DNA of 64,000 nt, from assembly GCF_020171465.1 (NCBI RefSeq), contig NZ_JAIUZR010000004.1, positions 496,001-560,000 of the forward strand, given 5' to 3'. The notes beneath the pieces were generated by a model. The model saw nothing but the letters and a program-made list of their open reading frames with translations. It was not told the DNA's origin and made no database searches. A program made the position numbers and the translations under genes. How positions within the stretch are numbered: the first letter of the stretch is position 1; each line of letters begins with the position of its first letter. Below are positions 26,225 to 35,688 of the stretch, piece after piece. Origin of the DNA: Lutimonas saemankumensis. Its GTDB lineage: Bacteria > Bacteroidota > Bacteroidia > Flavobacteriales > Flavobacteriaceae.

Positions 26225-28474
26225 CTAATTGCTGTGATCATGCTGGTCATAATACAAGTTAAGAATATTAATACAAGCCATGATCAGGTCTTTAGTCTCC
26301 AGCAGAATAATAAAGTACAAAGTGGTATTCTTAGGGCTGGTAGAATCACTTTCTCTCGTTCTTTCAACCTGTTTTTGAATCGACAGCTTAACTTCTTCCA
26401 AAAGTGCTTTTTTGCTTTCTATAATCTCAGGTACAATCTTGTCAAAGTTTCTCGAGTCAAATACTTCGCTGATATCTTTAAACAAAGTGATTAACTTATC
26501 ATTAATGGTAAGTAGTTCTTCAGTTTGCTTTTTCTTCAATGCCTTATGATGATTCTGAACATGTTTATGGCTTTTTTTAGCGATAAGACCTGATGATTGA
26601 GCAACGTCCTGCAAACTTCCTATCACATCGATATAGAACTTGCTTGCACCCAGATAAGAATCATCAAGATCCTTGATAAAGTAAAAAATATCATTTTGCA
26701 GGTCTTCAATTTCATTCTCCAGTTTAACAACAGATTGTTTTGCTTTACTCAACTTATTCGGATCCTGGCTGATTAAACCTTTAATGGCTGCAGAATTGAT
26801 TTTTCCCACCCTTTTTAAAGCTTTTGAAATATTATCGGCGCTCTCTTCAATTACACCCTGAATTGAACTACTTTCAGCCTTGCTCAAACTATCCTCTGTT
26901 CTGGTTTCTCTCGATTCCCGCACATGTTTGATATAATTTCTCGACAAAAGAAGAACCGCCAGCAACAGCAATACAGCAATCATTGTTGGGCCACCTAAAT
27001 GTATCAAATAGGCCACGGTTCCTGAAGCAATAAATGCAACTATTGCCGTAAAGAACCAACCTCCAATAACATTCAATACACCCGCTACCCTGTAAACAGC
27101 ACTTTCGCTACCCCAGGCCCTGTCGGCAAGAGATGTCCCCATGGCTACCATAAAAGTAACATAGGTAGTGGATAAAGGAAGTTTCATTGATGTGGCAATA
27201 GAAATCAATACACTGGCCACCATTAGATTCACCGCTGCCCGTACCATGTCAAAAGCAGGCAACTCGTGTTTTTTATCTTTTGCAAGCTTAATAACGGGCT
27301 TCTTAAATTGATCCTCTATCTTCTTTAGAACCGAATCAGGAACTATCGTGCTCGTGTATTCAGAAGCCAACATCGTAAACTTCACCAGGTTCCTGGATAA
27401 AAAATGAGGCTCGAAACGCTCCTTTGTGTCTTCCTGGCTTGACAGATCAATGGAAGTTTTTACAACCGTTTTGGCTTTGCTCGATAACCACAGTGTCGCT
27501 ACCATGATCAATCCCGCACCAACTAAGAACAAAGTAGGCGTCGGTACTTTTTTGCTCAAAACATCCATGCTGAACTCGGTGGCCGGAATACCCGATGCAT
27601 TCCATGCCTCATAAGACTGCCATGCAGCAATGGGAACACCAATGAAATTGACAAGGTCATTCCCCGCAAAAGCCAGTGCAAGAGCAAAGGTTCCAACAAT
27701 GATGATGATTTTATAGATATTCATTTTGAAAAGGGTCACCACGAGGTAAGACAACAGGGACCAGATCACAAAACTAACAGCCACGATCATCATGGTCTTG
27801 CCTTCTATCAAGGGCTTAATTTCGGCGTAATAATCTGTACCCTTCAACCCTTTAATAAAAATAAAATACGTAATGGCCGCAAGTGCAAATCCTCCGAAAA
27901 CGGCACCAACCCATTTCGCTTTTCTCTCAAAGTTAAACGACAACAAAACTCTTGAAATATACTGCACAATGGCACCAACTGAGAATGCAACTACTACAGA
28001 CAGCAAGATTCCCAAAATTATTTCCGTGGCTTTCGTGGTGTTGATATAATTCAGAACGTCCCCAAAAGAACCGTTGGCAGTTCCAATTTTAATCAGTGCC
28101 ATGGCAACAGCGGCTCCCAATAACTCGAAAACAATTGAAACCGTAGTTGAAGTAGGCATGCCCAAAGTATTGAAGAAATCAAGCAGCAGAATATCGGTTA
28201 TCATCACTGCTAAAAAAATGATCATGATCTCATTAAAGTAAAATTCACCAGGGACGAAAATCCCTTTTCTTGCCACTTCCATCATACCACTGGAAAAAAT
28301 GGCCCCAAATGCGATCCCGATACTTGCTACAATCATAATTGTACGAAAGGAAACTGCTTTTGAACCTAGTGCAGAATTCAAAAAATTAACGGCATCATTA
28401 CTTACTCCAACAACCAGATCAGCAATGGCCAGAATGACCAATGCAATAATCATTAAGAAATAGATATTTTCCAT
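26225..28474 (-). CDS. Inorganic phosphate transporter, PiT/PHO4 family, with PhoU-like C-terminal domain
   Basis: A 749-residue protein. Residues 1-500 are a PiT membrane domain with both signature repeats: GVSNDAVNFLNSALGSKA near residue 23 and GTSLADRAWGSESAVYRVAGV near 445, plus FAGNDLVNFIGVP in the middle. About 10-12 TM segments are visible. Residues about 545-745 are a soluble alpha-helical PhoU-like domain (SADNISKALKRV, QNDIFYFIKDLDDSY). It imports phosphate with H+ or Na+. Length is larger than classic PiT (about 420-500) because of the tail. The tail ends with a His/Asp-rich YYDQHDHS. Confidence 0.93.
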   Translation of the reverse strand: MENIYFLMIIALVILAIADLVVGVSNDAVNFLNSALGSKAVSFRTIMIVASIGIAFGAIFSSGMMEVARKGIFVPGEFYFNEIMIIFLAVMITDILLLDFFNTLGMPTSTTVSIVFELLGAAVAMALIKIGTANGSFGDVLNYINTTKATEIILGILLSVVVAFSVGAIVQYISRVLLSFNFERKAKWVGAVFGGFALAAITYFIFIKGLKGTDYYAEIKPLIEGKTMMIVAVSFVIWSLLSYLVVTLFKMNIYKIIIIVGTFALALAFAGNDLVNFIGVPIAAWQSYEAWNASGIPATEFSMDVLSKKVPTPTLFLVGAGLIMVATLWLSSKAKTVVKTSIDLSSQEDTKERFEPHFLSRNLVKFTMLASEYTSTIVPDSVLKKIEDQFKKPVIKLAKDKKHELPAFDMVRAAVNLMVASVLISIATSMKLPLSTTYVTFMVAMGTSLADRAWGSESAVYRVAGVLNVIGGWFFTAIVAFIASGTVAYLIHLGGPTMIAVLLLLAVLLLSRNYIKHVRESRETRTEDSLSKAESSSIQGVIEESADNISKALKRVGKINSAAIKGLISQDPNKLSKAKQSVVKLENEIEDLQNDIFYFIKDLDDSYLGASKFYIDVIGSLQDVAQSSGLIAKKSHKHVQNHHKALKKKQTEELLTINDKLITLFKDISEVFDSRNFDKIVPEIIESKKALLEEVKLSIQKQVERTRESDSTSPKNTTLYFIILLETKDLIMACINILNLYYDQHDHSN

Positions 28475-28659
28475 ATTTATTAAGGTCTAATTAGGTTCTA
28501 AATATAATCAGAATTAAGAATTAATTACAAATAATTAAAAGATTATCTAAAGCAACTGATTTCTCGGCTTACGATACTTCAAAAAAACCTTACAGCCGCA
28601 TAATTTATACCATAAAAACTCTTTAAAAAAATGTATCTTTCGGCACTTAAATGAAGCAT

Positions 28660-30003
28660 ATGAACTGGGAAAAATTACTCTCTTTGAAAAGGTTTGGGGA
28701 CACTGAACAAAGAAAACGCATCGATCAGGATGAGACAAGACTGGGATTTGAAGTTGATTTTGACCGCATCATATTTTCAGACAGTTTTCGTAGCCTTCAG
28801 GATAAAACACAGGTGGTCCCTTTGTCGAAAACAGACTTCGTGCATACCCGATTAACCCATAGCCTTGAAGTATCTGTGGTGGCCAGGTCTCTTGGCAGGA
28901 TAGTAGGAAGGCATGTCCTTGAAAAATACCCTGAACTCAAAGAAAAAGGATACCGATCCAATGATTTTGGAGCCATTGTAGCTGCTGCGGCACTTTCACA
29001 TGATATTGGTAACCCACCCTTTGGTCACAGTGGTGAAAAGTCAATTGGAGAATTTTTTCTGTCCGGCAATGGACAAAAATTCAAAAACGAACTGAACCCA
29101 AAGCAATGGCAGGATCTAATTGATTTTGAAGGTAATGCCAATGGCTTTAAAATACTTTGTGAGACTATCAATAATATTCAGGGAGGATTGAGATTGTCCT
29201 ACGCAACTTTAGGGGCCTTTATCAAATATCCAAAAGAGTCTTTGCCTAAAAGGCCGAGTACCAATATTGCTGACAAAAAATACGGGGTATTTCAGTCCGA
29301 ACTTCATTTTTTTAAAGAGCTGGCTGAGGAATTAGGCCTTAAGAAAACCGGTAAGAATAATGATGTTTCCTATGTAAGACACCCTCTGGCTTACCTCGTT
29401 GAAGCCGCAGATGACATTTGCTACACTATAATTGATTTTGAAGACGGGATCAACTTGGGGCTTATTTCGGAAGATTATGCCCTTGAATATCTCATCAATC
29501 TCGTGAGGGATACAATCAACACCAAGAAGTACAATTCACTTCAGAACACCCAGGATCGAATAAGTTATTTAAGAGCTCTCGCTATTGGAAATTTAATTCA
29601 GGAAGCTGCGAGAATGTTTGTTGAAAACGAATCCGCCATTCTGAAAGGAGAATTTCAATTTTCCCTTCTTGATAAATGTAAATATGAGGCACAGATTAAC
29701 GATATCATTAAAATCAGCGTCGAAAAAATTTATCAGAGCCAGGAAGTGGTCGAAAAAGAAATTGCAGGATACCAGGTAATTGCAGACCTTCTCAATGTCT
29801 TCATAACAGCGGTAAATCATAAGCATGAGAATTGCCTTTCCAATTATGACAATCTCATATTGATGCTGCTGCCTGACAAGTATAAAAACACACCAGAAAA
29901 CCTTTATCAGCGAATTTTGAGTATCTGCAATCTGGTTGCCAACTTTTCAGACAGCTACGCCATTTTGTTACACAAAAAAATAAAAGGACTGGACCTGGGT
30001 TAA
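28660..30003 (+). CDS. dgt: dGTP triphosphohydrolase (dGTPase)
   Basis: A 447-residue HD-superfamily enzyme that turns dGTP into deoxyguanosine and triphosphate. Start is ATG 28660 (MNWEKLLS), which fits the family N-terminus; ATG 28651 is three codons longer. Motifs: ETRLGFEVDFDRIIFSDSFR is typical of the family entry, RLTHSLEVS gives the first His, AALSHDIGNPPFGHSGE the HD pair and catalytic His, and AADDICYTI the last Asp. A -7-like TATCTTTC at 28634-28641 lies just upstream. Reading frame end overlaps the stop of the DUF3078 gene by 4 bases on the other strand. Confidence 0.95.
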   Translation: MNWEKLLSLKRFGDTEQRKRIDQDETRLGFEVDFDRIIFSDSFRSLQDKTQVVPLSKTDFVHTRLTHSLEVSVVARSLGRIVGRHVLEKYPELKEKGYRSNDFGAIVAAAALSHDIGNPPFGHSGEKSIGEFFLSGNGQKFKNELNPKQWQDLIDFEGNANGFKILCETINNIQGGLRLSYATLGAFIKYPKESLPKRPSTNIADKKYGVFQSELHFFKELAEELGLKKTGKNNDVSYVRHPLAYLVEAADDICYTIIDFEDGINLGLISEDYALEYLINLVRDTINTKKYNSLQNTQDRISYLRALAIGNLIQEAARMFVENESAILKGEFQFSLLDKCKYEAQINDIIKISVEKIYQSQEVVEKEIAGYQVIADLLNVFITAVNHKHENCLSNYDNLILMLLPDKYKNTPENLYQRILSICNLVANFSDSYAILLHKKIKGLDLG

Positions 30004-31307
30004 AAATTATAGATAATTCCAATTCCCAACTGTTGCTTTAACTGTACCCGGGCTCCGAGAGTCTCTACTTCACCGTCTTCGTTTGTTTCCTTGATTTTAA
30101 TATCATCGTCATAAATTAAATGTGTCCTGAAACTCGCCTGAAAAACCTTATTGATTTTAAACTGGAAGCTCAGTACCCAATCTACGTCTATATTGCCAAA
30201 ATTATTGATATAATCCGTATACAACTCCAGATCATTGACCATGGCCACATTTTTAAATATCTCCTTTTCCCATTTTGACCTGATCAGAATTCCCAGCTCA
30301 TGTCTTGAATTTTCGCCGGGTGTAACTCCAAAGGCCCCTTCGTTTGAAAGTTTTTCATCAAAAACATACGTTGCCTTTAATGTTAATGGGGACATATAAA
30401 TTGAAAATAAATCATCTTTGAGGTAGTATTTTGAACCAATCCCTAAATGTAGATAAGCCGGAGCAAAGAATCTCGAAATAGGGTCCTCATCATCAGGTTC
30501 CTTATATCCATCAGTGAACTGCGTTCTAAAGTTGAACTGAGATGAAAAATACCACTTTGAAATCGTATCTTTTCGGTAGCCAAAAGAAGATGATATCCTG
30601 ATTTCATCATCAGTTTTTATCAATCCGGTATTCTGCTGGTTATTCAAACCATATCTTGCCGAAATTTCATTGTTCCACAAGGTGTATAATTTTTCATAAT
30701 TTCTGGCAAAGAAAACCTTGAACAATCCTGAAATGGAATTTTGTCCACCGGCGTTCCAGTTTACGAATGCGACCTCGTTCAGATCCAATCCCACACTGTT
30801 CTCATGCTTCCACCAAACCGGGTCTCTAGCTTTTTTTGTCCTTTTGATTTGTACGAGTTCAATAGCATTATAAAACCCCACAGTGTCAATTCCAACCGAT
30901 TTGAGCTGGGTAAAATAATCTAATTTTTTCGGTATGGGTACATAGGACGTATCACCACTATAAGGGTCAATTGTCATGCGATATTTTGGTGTAATGACAA
31001 TATACCTGCCCAAATCATTTTCCTTGGTCGAATCGATTTCAATATTGTAATAGGGGCTCAGCAGGGAATCTAAAAGCGCTCTTTCAACACTGATCATTTG
31101 AGGCTGTTCCGGAATTGATCCTTGCAAACTATCAAGCATTTTATCTTCTTCAGGATACAAAGGCCTTTGCAGATAGCTACTGTCTATACTCTGGACCAAA
31201 GCCATTGTATCAATTGCTATTTTAACATCAACAGAATCTTTTATCTGAGCTCTTGCCGAAGTGATGAAAAAGAGGGCTAAAAAAAGTATCTTAATGGTTT
31301 TACTCAT
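30000..31307 (-). CDS. DUF3078 outer-membrane protein
   Basis: A 435-residue protein starting at ATG 31307 (MSKTIK); a longer frame from 31328 has no signal character. Signal peptide 1-20 (cut after ARAQ). Residues about 155-435 match DUF3078: SVGLDLNEVAFVNWNAGGQNSISGL is abbreviated here as LNEVAFVNW..GGQNS, followed by beta strands such as WNNEISARYGLN and the C-terminal QLGIGIIYNF, ending in Phe as outer-membrane barrels do. It follows dxs by 23 bases and is probably co-transcribed. Cargo unknown. Confidence 0.85.
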   Translation of the reverse strand: MSKTIKILFLALFFITSARAQIKDSVDVKIAIDTMALVQSIDSSYLQRPLYPEEDKMLDSLQGSIPEQPQMISVERALLDSLLSPYYNIEIDSTKENDLGRYIVITPKYRMTIDPYSGDTSYVPIPKKLDYFTQLKSVGIDTVGFYNAIELVQIKRTKKARDPVWWKHENSVGLDLNEVAFVNWNAGGQNSISGLFKVFFARNYEKLYTLWNNEISARYGLNNQQNTGLIKTDDEIRISSSFGYRKDTISKWYFSSQFNFRTQFTDGYKEPDDEDPISRFFAPAYLHLGIGSKYYLKDDLFSIYMSPLTLKATYVFDEKLSNEGAFGVTPGENSRHELGILIRSKWEKEIFKNVAMVNDLELYTDYINNFGNIDVDWVLSFQFKINKVFQASFRTHLIYDDDIKIKETNEDGEVETLGARVQLKQQLGIGIIYNF

Positions 31308-31330
31308 CTGAACGAAACAGAAATGCAAAT

Positions 31331-33118
31331 TTAATTATTATCGATATTTTGAAGCTTACGAATACTCCTTTTTATTCCATCCTTGTCCAAACCGTATATT
31401 TTATACAATTCAGATACATTTCCATGCTGTAAAAATTCATCCGGAAATCCGAGGGTCTCAATCAGCACATCATTGATTCGGTTTTCATTTTTATAGCTCA
31501 GTACAGAGGAGCCGAATCCACCCGACAAAACACCTTCCTCAATTGTAATTACCTTTTGGTACTCCGAAAAGACCTCTTCCAAAATCTCATGGTCAAGTGG
31601 CTTTACAAATCTCATGTCATAATGTCCCAAGGAATCAAACTCAGATTCAAGACAAATTTCCCTTACGATCTCCCCAACCGGGCCAACCGTCAGTATGGCA
31701 AGGTTCTTACCCTCTTTAATTATTCTGCCCTTTCCTATTGTAATCAACTCAAAAGAATTTGTCCAGTCCGTATGAGTTCCTCTCCCCCGTGGATATCTTA
31801 TGGCAACAGGCCCATTAAGACCCTTTTGTGCCGTGTACATGATGTTTCTCAATTCCATCTCATCCATAGGGCAACAAATAAAAATATTGGGTATGCAGTT
31901 CAAAAATGAGATGTCAAAAACACCGTGGTGAGTAGGCCCGTCCTCACCTACAAGGCCTGCCCTGTCTATACAAAATACAACAGGCAAATTCTGCAAAGCA
32001 ACGTCATGAATGATCTGATCGTAGGCTCTTTGTAAAAACGTGGAATAAACAGTGCAAAATGGAATTTTACCCTGAGTAGCCAATCCTGCTGCCAACGTGA
32101 CCGCGTGCTGCTCTGCAATTCCAACATCAAATGCCCTGTTTGGAAACTTCTCAATCATAAATTTCAGCGACGAACCTGTTGGCATTGCCGGTGTAATACC
32201 TACTATATCTTTATTAACTTCAGCCAATTCAACCAAAGTAAGACCAAATACATCCTGAAATTTAGGAGGCATCTCCATCTCACTTTCAAGAATTAACTCT
32301 CCCGATTCCTTGTCAAAGAGTCCGGGGGCATGATAGGTGATCTGGTCCTTTTCAGCTTTACTCAGACCTTTACCTTTTGTTGTGATGACATGAAGTAATT
32401 TAGGGCCCGAAACGGATTTAAGACGATCCAACTCCTCGATCAGAGACTGCATATCATGCCCGTCTACAGGTCCTGAATAGGAGAAATCAAGCGCCTCGAA
32501 AATATTTTTTTGATGGGCATCCATTCCCTTTTTTACGGAGGTAAGATAATTCTTCAGTGCCCCTACATTCGGGTCAATACCCATTTCATTATCATTTAAA
32601 ATGATCAGTAAATTGGATTTGGTTACACCAGCGTGATTTAAGCCCTCAAAAGCCATTCCACTGGCTATACTGGCATCTCCGATAACAGCAATATGATTCC
32701 GTTGAAGATTTCCGTCCAGTCTTGAAGCTATCGCCATTCCCAATGCTGCCGAAATAGACGTTGAAGAATGGCCGGTGCCAAAGGCGTCATAAGGACTCTC
32801 CTCTATTTTGGGAAATCCGGAGATCCCGCCAAGTTCCCTGTTCGTATGGAAGGAATCTCTTCTTCCGGTAAGAATCTTATGCGGATAGGCCTGATGACCA
32901 ACATCCCAGATCAGAATATCATCCGGAGTATCAAATACAAAGTGCAAAGCAATGGTCAGTTCCACAACACCTAAACTCGCGCCAAGGTGTCCCTTTTTTA
33001 CCGAAACAATATCAATAATAAAATCTCTTAACTCTCCCGAGAGATCAATAAGTTCATCCAGCGACAGCTTTTTAAGATCGCCTGAATTGTTGATATTTTC
33101 TAAATTTTTTTTTCTCAC
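31331..33118 (-). CDS. dxs: 1-deoxy-D-xylulose-5-phosphate synthase
   Basis: A thiamine-diphosphate enzyme that joins pyruvate and glyceraldehyde 3-phosphate, the entry step of the MEP isoprenoid pathway. About 595 residues. Motifs: KGHLGASLGVVELT near residue 42 (catalytic His), TGHSSTSISAALGMA, GDASIASGMAFEGLN with NDNEMGI (ThDP-Mg site), and DRAGLVGEDGPTHHG and RYPRGRG in the transketolase half. No ATG exists before residue 200, so it must start at a non-ATG codon; GTG 33118 is chosen, TTG 33121 is the alternative. Its promoter -7 box ends only 5 bases before GTG. It runs divergent from murI and precedes the DUF3078 gene. Confidence 0.95.
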   Translation of the reverse strand: MRKKNLENINNSGDLKKLSLDELIDLSGELRDFIIDIVSVKKGHLGASLGVVELTIALHFVFDTPDDILIWDVGHQAYPHKILTGRRDSFHTNRELGGISGFPKIEESPYDAFGTGHSSTSISAALGMAIASRLDGNLQRNHIAVIGDASIASGMAFEGLNHAGVTKSNLLIILNDNEMGIDPNVGALKNYLTSVKKGMDAHQKNIFEALDFSYSGPVDGHDMQSLIEELDRLKSVSGPKLLHVITTKGKGLSKAEKDQITYHAPGLFDKESGELILESEMEMPPKFQDVFGLTLVELAEVNKDIVGITPAMPTGSSLKFMIEKFPNRAFDVGIAEQHAVTLAAGLATQGKIPFCTVYSTFLQRAYDQIIHDVALQNLPVVFCIDRAGLVGEDGPTHHGVFDISFLNCIPNIFICCPMDEMELRNIMYTAQKGLNGPVAIRYPRGRGTHTDWTNSFELITIGKGRIIKEGKNLAILTVGPVGEIVREICLESEFDSLGHYDMRFVKPLDHEILEEVFSEYQKVITIEEGVLSGGFGSSVLSYKNENRINDVLIETLGFPDEFLQHGNVSELYKIYGLDKDGIKRSIRKLQNIDNN

Positions 33119-33123
33119 CAATG

Positions 33124-33155
33124 CAAAACTACGATTATCTTTGGTGGAGCCAAAA
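33124..33155 (-). promoter_or_regulatory. Promoter of dxs
   Basis: On the minus strand TTTTG (33151-33155), a 19-base spacer and TAGTTTTG (33124-33131, exact TAnnTTTG) form a near-ideal Bacteroidota promoter. The expected start point falls on or next to the dxs start codon, implying a leaderless or almost leaderless mRNA. Confidence 0.7.
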
Positions 33156-33175
33156 TAATAAGTTTCATATGTGCC

Positions 33176-33964
33176 ATGCGTAGTAACCCCATCGGAATTT
33201 TTGACTCTGGAGTAGGAGGATTAACCATATATGAAGAGATTCATAGGCTATTGCCTAATGAGGATATTATTTACCTGGCCGACAGCAAAAATGCACCATA
33301 CGGAGAAAAAACGAAAGAAGAGATCATAAATATCAGTGTAAAAAACACTGAATTTCTACTTTCTCAGGGATGTAAATTAATTGTTGTTGCCTGTAATACA
33401 GCTTCCACAAATGCCGTAAAATATCTAAGAGAACACTATGACCTTCCTTTTATAAGGGTTCAGCCCGCAATAAAACCAGCCGCTCTCAATTCCAAGACAA
33501 AAATTGTTGGGATTCTTGCCACGAAAAGCACTTTGAAAAGCGATTTGCTTTTTGAAACTTCACAAAGGTTTGCCAAAGGTGTAGAGGTTGTGGAACAGGT
33601 GGGGGAAGGCCTTGTAACTCTTATCGAAAGTGGAAAAATGCATTCCGAAGAGATGACCAATCTTTTGAAGAAACATATAAAACCCATGATGGATAAAAAC
33701 ATCGATCATTTGGTCTTGGGCTGTACCCATTATCCATTTCTCACCGATCAGATTGAAGAAATTGTGGGCTCAGGCGTTATAATTCTCGATTCAGGTGAAG
33801 CCATAGCGAGACAAACCAAAGTAATTCTGGAACAGGAGGATATGCTGAATTTGGATCATGGAAAAATTAATCGCATTTTTTATACCAATAAGGATCCCCA
33901 GGTGATGCAAAAGATACTTGATGAATTTAATGAAGGTTTCAAAGCCGTTAAAACTGATTTCTGA
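33176..33964 (+). CDS. murI: Glutamate racemase
   Basis: A 262-residue cofactor-free racemase that makes D-glutamate for peptidoglycan. Both catalytic cysteines are present, in VVACNTAST and LVLGCTHYPFL. GIFDSGVGGLTI at residues 7-18 and YLADSKNAPYGEK near 32-44 are the substrate-binding signatures. Length is normal. The stop is 1 base before the tadA start at 33966, so the two genes form a tight pair. The start faces dxs across a 57-base divergent gap. Confidence 0.96.
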   Translation: MRSNPIGIFDSGVGGLTIYEEIHRLLPNEDIIYLADSKNAPYGEKTKEEIINISVKNTEFLLSQGCKLIVVACNTASTNAVKYLREHYDLPFIRVQPAIKPAALNSKTKIVGILATKSTLKSDLLFETSQRFAKGVEVVEQVGEGLVTLIESGKMHSEEMTNLLKKHIKPMMDKNIDHLVLGCTHYPFLTDQIEEIVGSGVIILDSGEAIARQTKVILEQEDMLNLDHGKINRIFYTNKDPQVMQKILDEFNEGFKAVKTDF

Positions 33965-33965
33965 T

Positions 33966-34415
33966 ATGGAAAGCCCTTTCAACCATGAATATTTTATGAA
34001 AAAAGCTCTCCAGGAGGCTGAACTCGCTTTTGAAAAAAATGAAGTTCCGATAGGGGCCATCATAGTTATTGGGGATAAAATTATTGCAAGGGCCCATAAC
34101 CTGACAGAAACACTTAATGATGTCACAGCCCATGCAGAAATGCAGGCCTTTACCTCTGCTTCCGATTACCTGGGAGGCAAATATCTTAGAAAATGTACGC
34201 TTTATGTAACGCTTGAACCCTGCCAGATGTGTGCCGGAGCAAGCTACTGGACCCAAATTGACCAAATCGTTTTTGGAGCATCTGACTCGCGACGCGGATA
34301 CAAACACTTTGGGACCTCTCTTCATCCAAAGACGAAAGTTACTAGCGGGATACTTGAAAAAGAGTGCGGTGAAATTCTGACTCGCTTCTTTATCGAAAAA
34401 AGAAACCTGAATTAA
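33966..34415 (+). CDS. tadA: tRNA-specific adenosine deaminase / nucleoside deaminase
   Basis: A 149-residue zinc deaminase starting at ATG 33966, directly after the murI stop; a frame extension into murI is rejected. Zinc/catalytic motifs: HAEMQAF (His and Glu) and LEPCQMCAGA (PCxxC). NEVPIGAIIV and DSRRGY fit TadA, which converts A34 to inosine in tRNA-Arg. The Flavobacterial family of this type is somewhat diverged, so a free guanine or other base as substrate cannot be ruled out. The last 4 bases overlap the converging small membrane gene. Confidence 0.88.
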   Translation: MESPFNHEYFMKKALQEAELAFEKNEVPIGAIIVIGDKIIARAHNLTETLNDVTAHAEMQAFTSASDYLGGKYLRKCTLYVTLEPCQMCAGASYWTQIDQIVFGASDSRRGYKHFGTSLHPKTKVTSGILEKECGEILTRFFIEKRNLN

Positions 34416-34645
34416 TCTTCTTCATCCTTTTTGTGCAACTTGGAAAAATCCTTGATCGAATAATTCTTCAGGTCTTTATTTCTGTAGCGATGATAAATAA
34501 ACAAAGGCATTAACACAAAGGCCAGAATAAGTACCCCGATTCCTATAAACTTCTCACCGTGACCCGAATTTTCATAATTTAAATAATAGCCATATCCAAT
34601 CAAAGATATTGTCAGAAAAAGTAATATTCTTAAAGCTAATTTCAT
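34412..34645 (-). CDS. Small two-TM membrane protein, hypothetical
   Basis: A 77-residue protein with hydrophobic segments at about 4-22 and 33-52 and a charged tail ending KLHKKDEED. A TAAATTTG -7 box on the minus strand at 34665-34672 lies 19 bases before its ATG, which supports that it is a real gene. It converges on tadA with a 4-base overlap. No recognisable family. Confidence 0.7.
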   Translation of the reverse strand: MKLALRILLFLTISLIGYGYYLNYENSGHGEKFIGIGVLILAFVLMPLFIYHRYRNKDLKNYSIKDFSKLHKKDEED

Positions 34646-34661
34646 GAAGTGTTCTGTTTAA

Positions 34662-34690
34662 TTGCAAATTTACAAAATGTCTTATCTTTA
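34662..34690 (+). promoter_or_regulatory. Promoter of the glycerophosphodiesterase gene, overlapping a divergent one
   Basis: TTG (34662-34664), an 18-base spacer and TATCTTTA (34683-34690, one mismatch to TAnnTTTG) form a promoter 29 bases before the TTG start at 34720. On the opposite strand TAAATTTG (34665-34672) serves the small membrane gene, so the two promoters overlap. Confidence 0.45.
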
Positions 34691-34719
34691 GCTTAATAAA
34701 TTTTAATGCCATCCATGTC

Positions 34720-35688
34720 TTGAAATTCATTCCAATATTTGCCTTGTTACTTTTTTGCAACTGTACCATGCCTAAAGATCAATTTGCTGAAAAAATAGTC
34801 ATTGCCCACAGAGGCGCTTCCGGATATTTACCAGAGCATACAATGGAGTCAAAGGCAATGGCCTTTGCCATGAATCCAGATTATATTGAACAGGATATAG
34901 TCCTTAGTAAAGACGATGTTCCCATCGTAATTCATGATATTTTTCTGGAAGAGGTAACCAACGTCAAAAAGGTGTTTCCCGAAAGAAATCGCTCAGATGG
35001 CCGTTACTATGTGATCGACTTTACTTTAAACGAATTAAAATTACTCTCGGTTCATGAACGAATTCATCTCGGTACCAAAAAAGCAGTCTTCCCCGGCAGA
35101 TACCCCTTGGAGGAATCTGATTTCAGGCTGCACACACTTTCTGAAGAGATTTCCATGATCCAGGGATTGAACAAAAGTACCGGCAAGAACATTGGGATTT
35201 ATCCTGAGATTAAAAAACCCGGATTTCATAAAAAAAATGGCAAAGAAATTTCAAGTATTGTTTTAAAGGTTTTGGATTCCTTTGGGTATTCAAAGAAATC
35301 TGATCCCTGTATTTTACAGTGCTTTGATGCTGTGGAGCTGAGAAGAATCAGAGAAGAACTGGATTCCGATCTGTTTCTTACCCAACTGATAGAACTGCCT
35401 GAAGGGTTCGAAAATCTTGAAATTTACAGCTCATATGCAGATGCCATAGGGCCTTCCATAGAGCAGCTGATCCTTTATGCACATGGCAAGACCGAAACAG
35501 AGAAAAAATCCCTGATAGAGCGCTGCAGGGGCCTTAATCTTAAGATCCATGCCTATACATTCAGAGCGGATGAGCATCCAAATTTTGAAACTTTTGAGGA
35601 TCTTTTAAATTTTTCATTCAAGGAAATGGAAATTGATGGTGGATTTACAGACTTCCCCGATGTTCTCAAGGCATACTTCAAGGACTAA
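34720..35688 (+). CDS. glpQ: Glycerophosphodiester phosphodiesterase, lipoprotein
   Basis: A 322-residue protein with a TTG start; no in-frame ATG exists upstream and the frame from TTG gives a good lipoprotein signal (KFIPIFALLLFCNC, Cys at 15). Motifs of GlpQ: IAHRGASGYLPEHT near residue 27-40 (catalytic His and Arg), EQDIVLSKDDVPIVIHD (metal Glu/Asp and second His), and PEIKKP around 165. GlpQ splits glycerophosphodiesters into glycerol 3-phosphate and an alcohol in the periplasm. Full length for the family. Its last 11 bases overlap the converging ClC gene. Confidence 0.93.
   Translation: MKFIPIFALLLFCNCTMPKDQFAEKIVIAHRGASGYLPEHTMESKAMAFAMNPDYIEQDIVLSKDDVPIVIHDIFLEEVTNVKKVFPERNRSDGRYYVIDFTLNELKLLSVHERIHLGTKKAVFPGRYPLEESDFRLHTLSEEISMIQGLNKSTGKNIGIYPEIKKPGFHKKNGKEISSIVLKVLDSFGYSKKSDPCILQCFDAVELRRIREELDSDLFLTQLIELPEGFENLEIYSSYADAIGPSIEQLILYAHGKTETEKKSLIERCRGLNLKIHAYTFRADEHPNFETFEDLLNFSFKEMEIDGGFTDFPDVLKAYFKD

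Noticed and set aside
33918-33965. Longer tadA start inside murI
   Set aside because: The ATG at 33966 comes right after the murI stop and family homology begins there.
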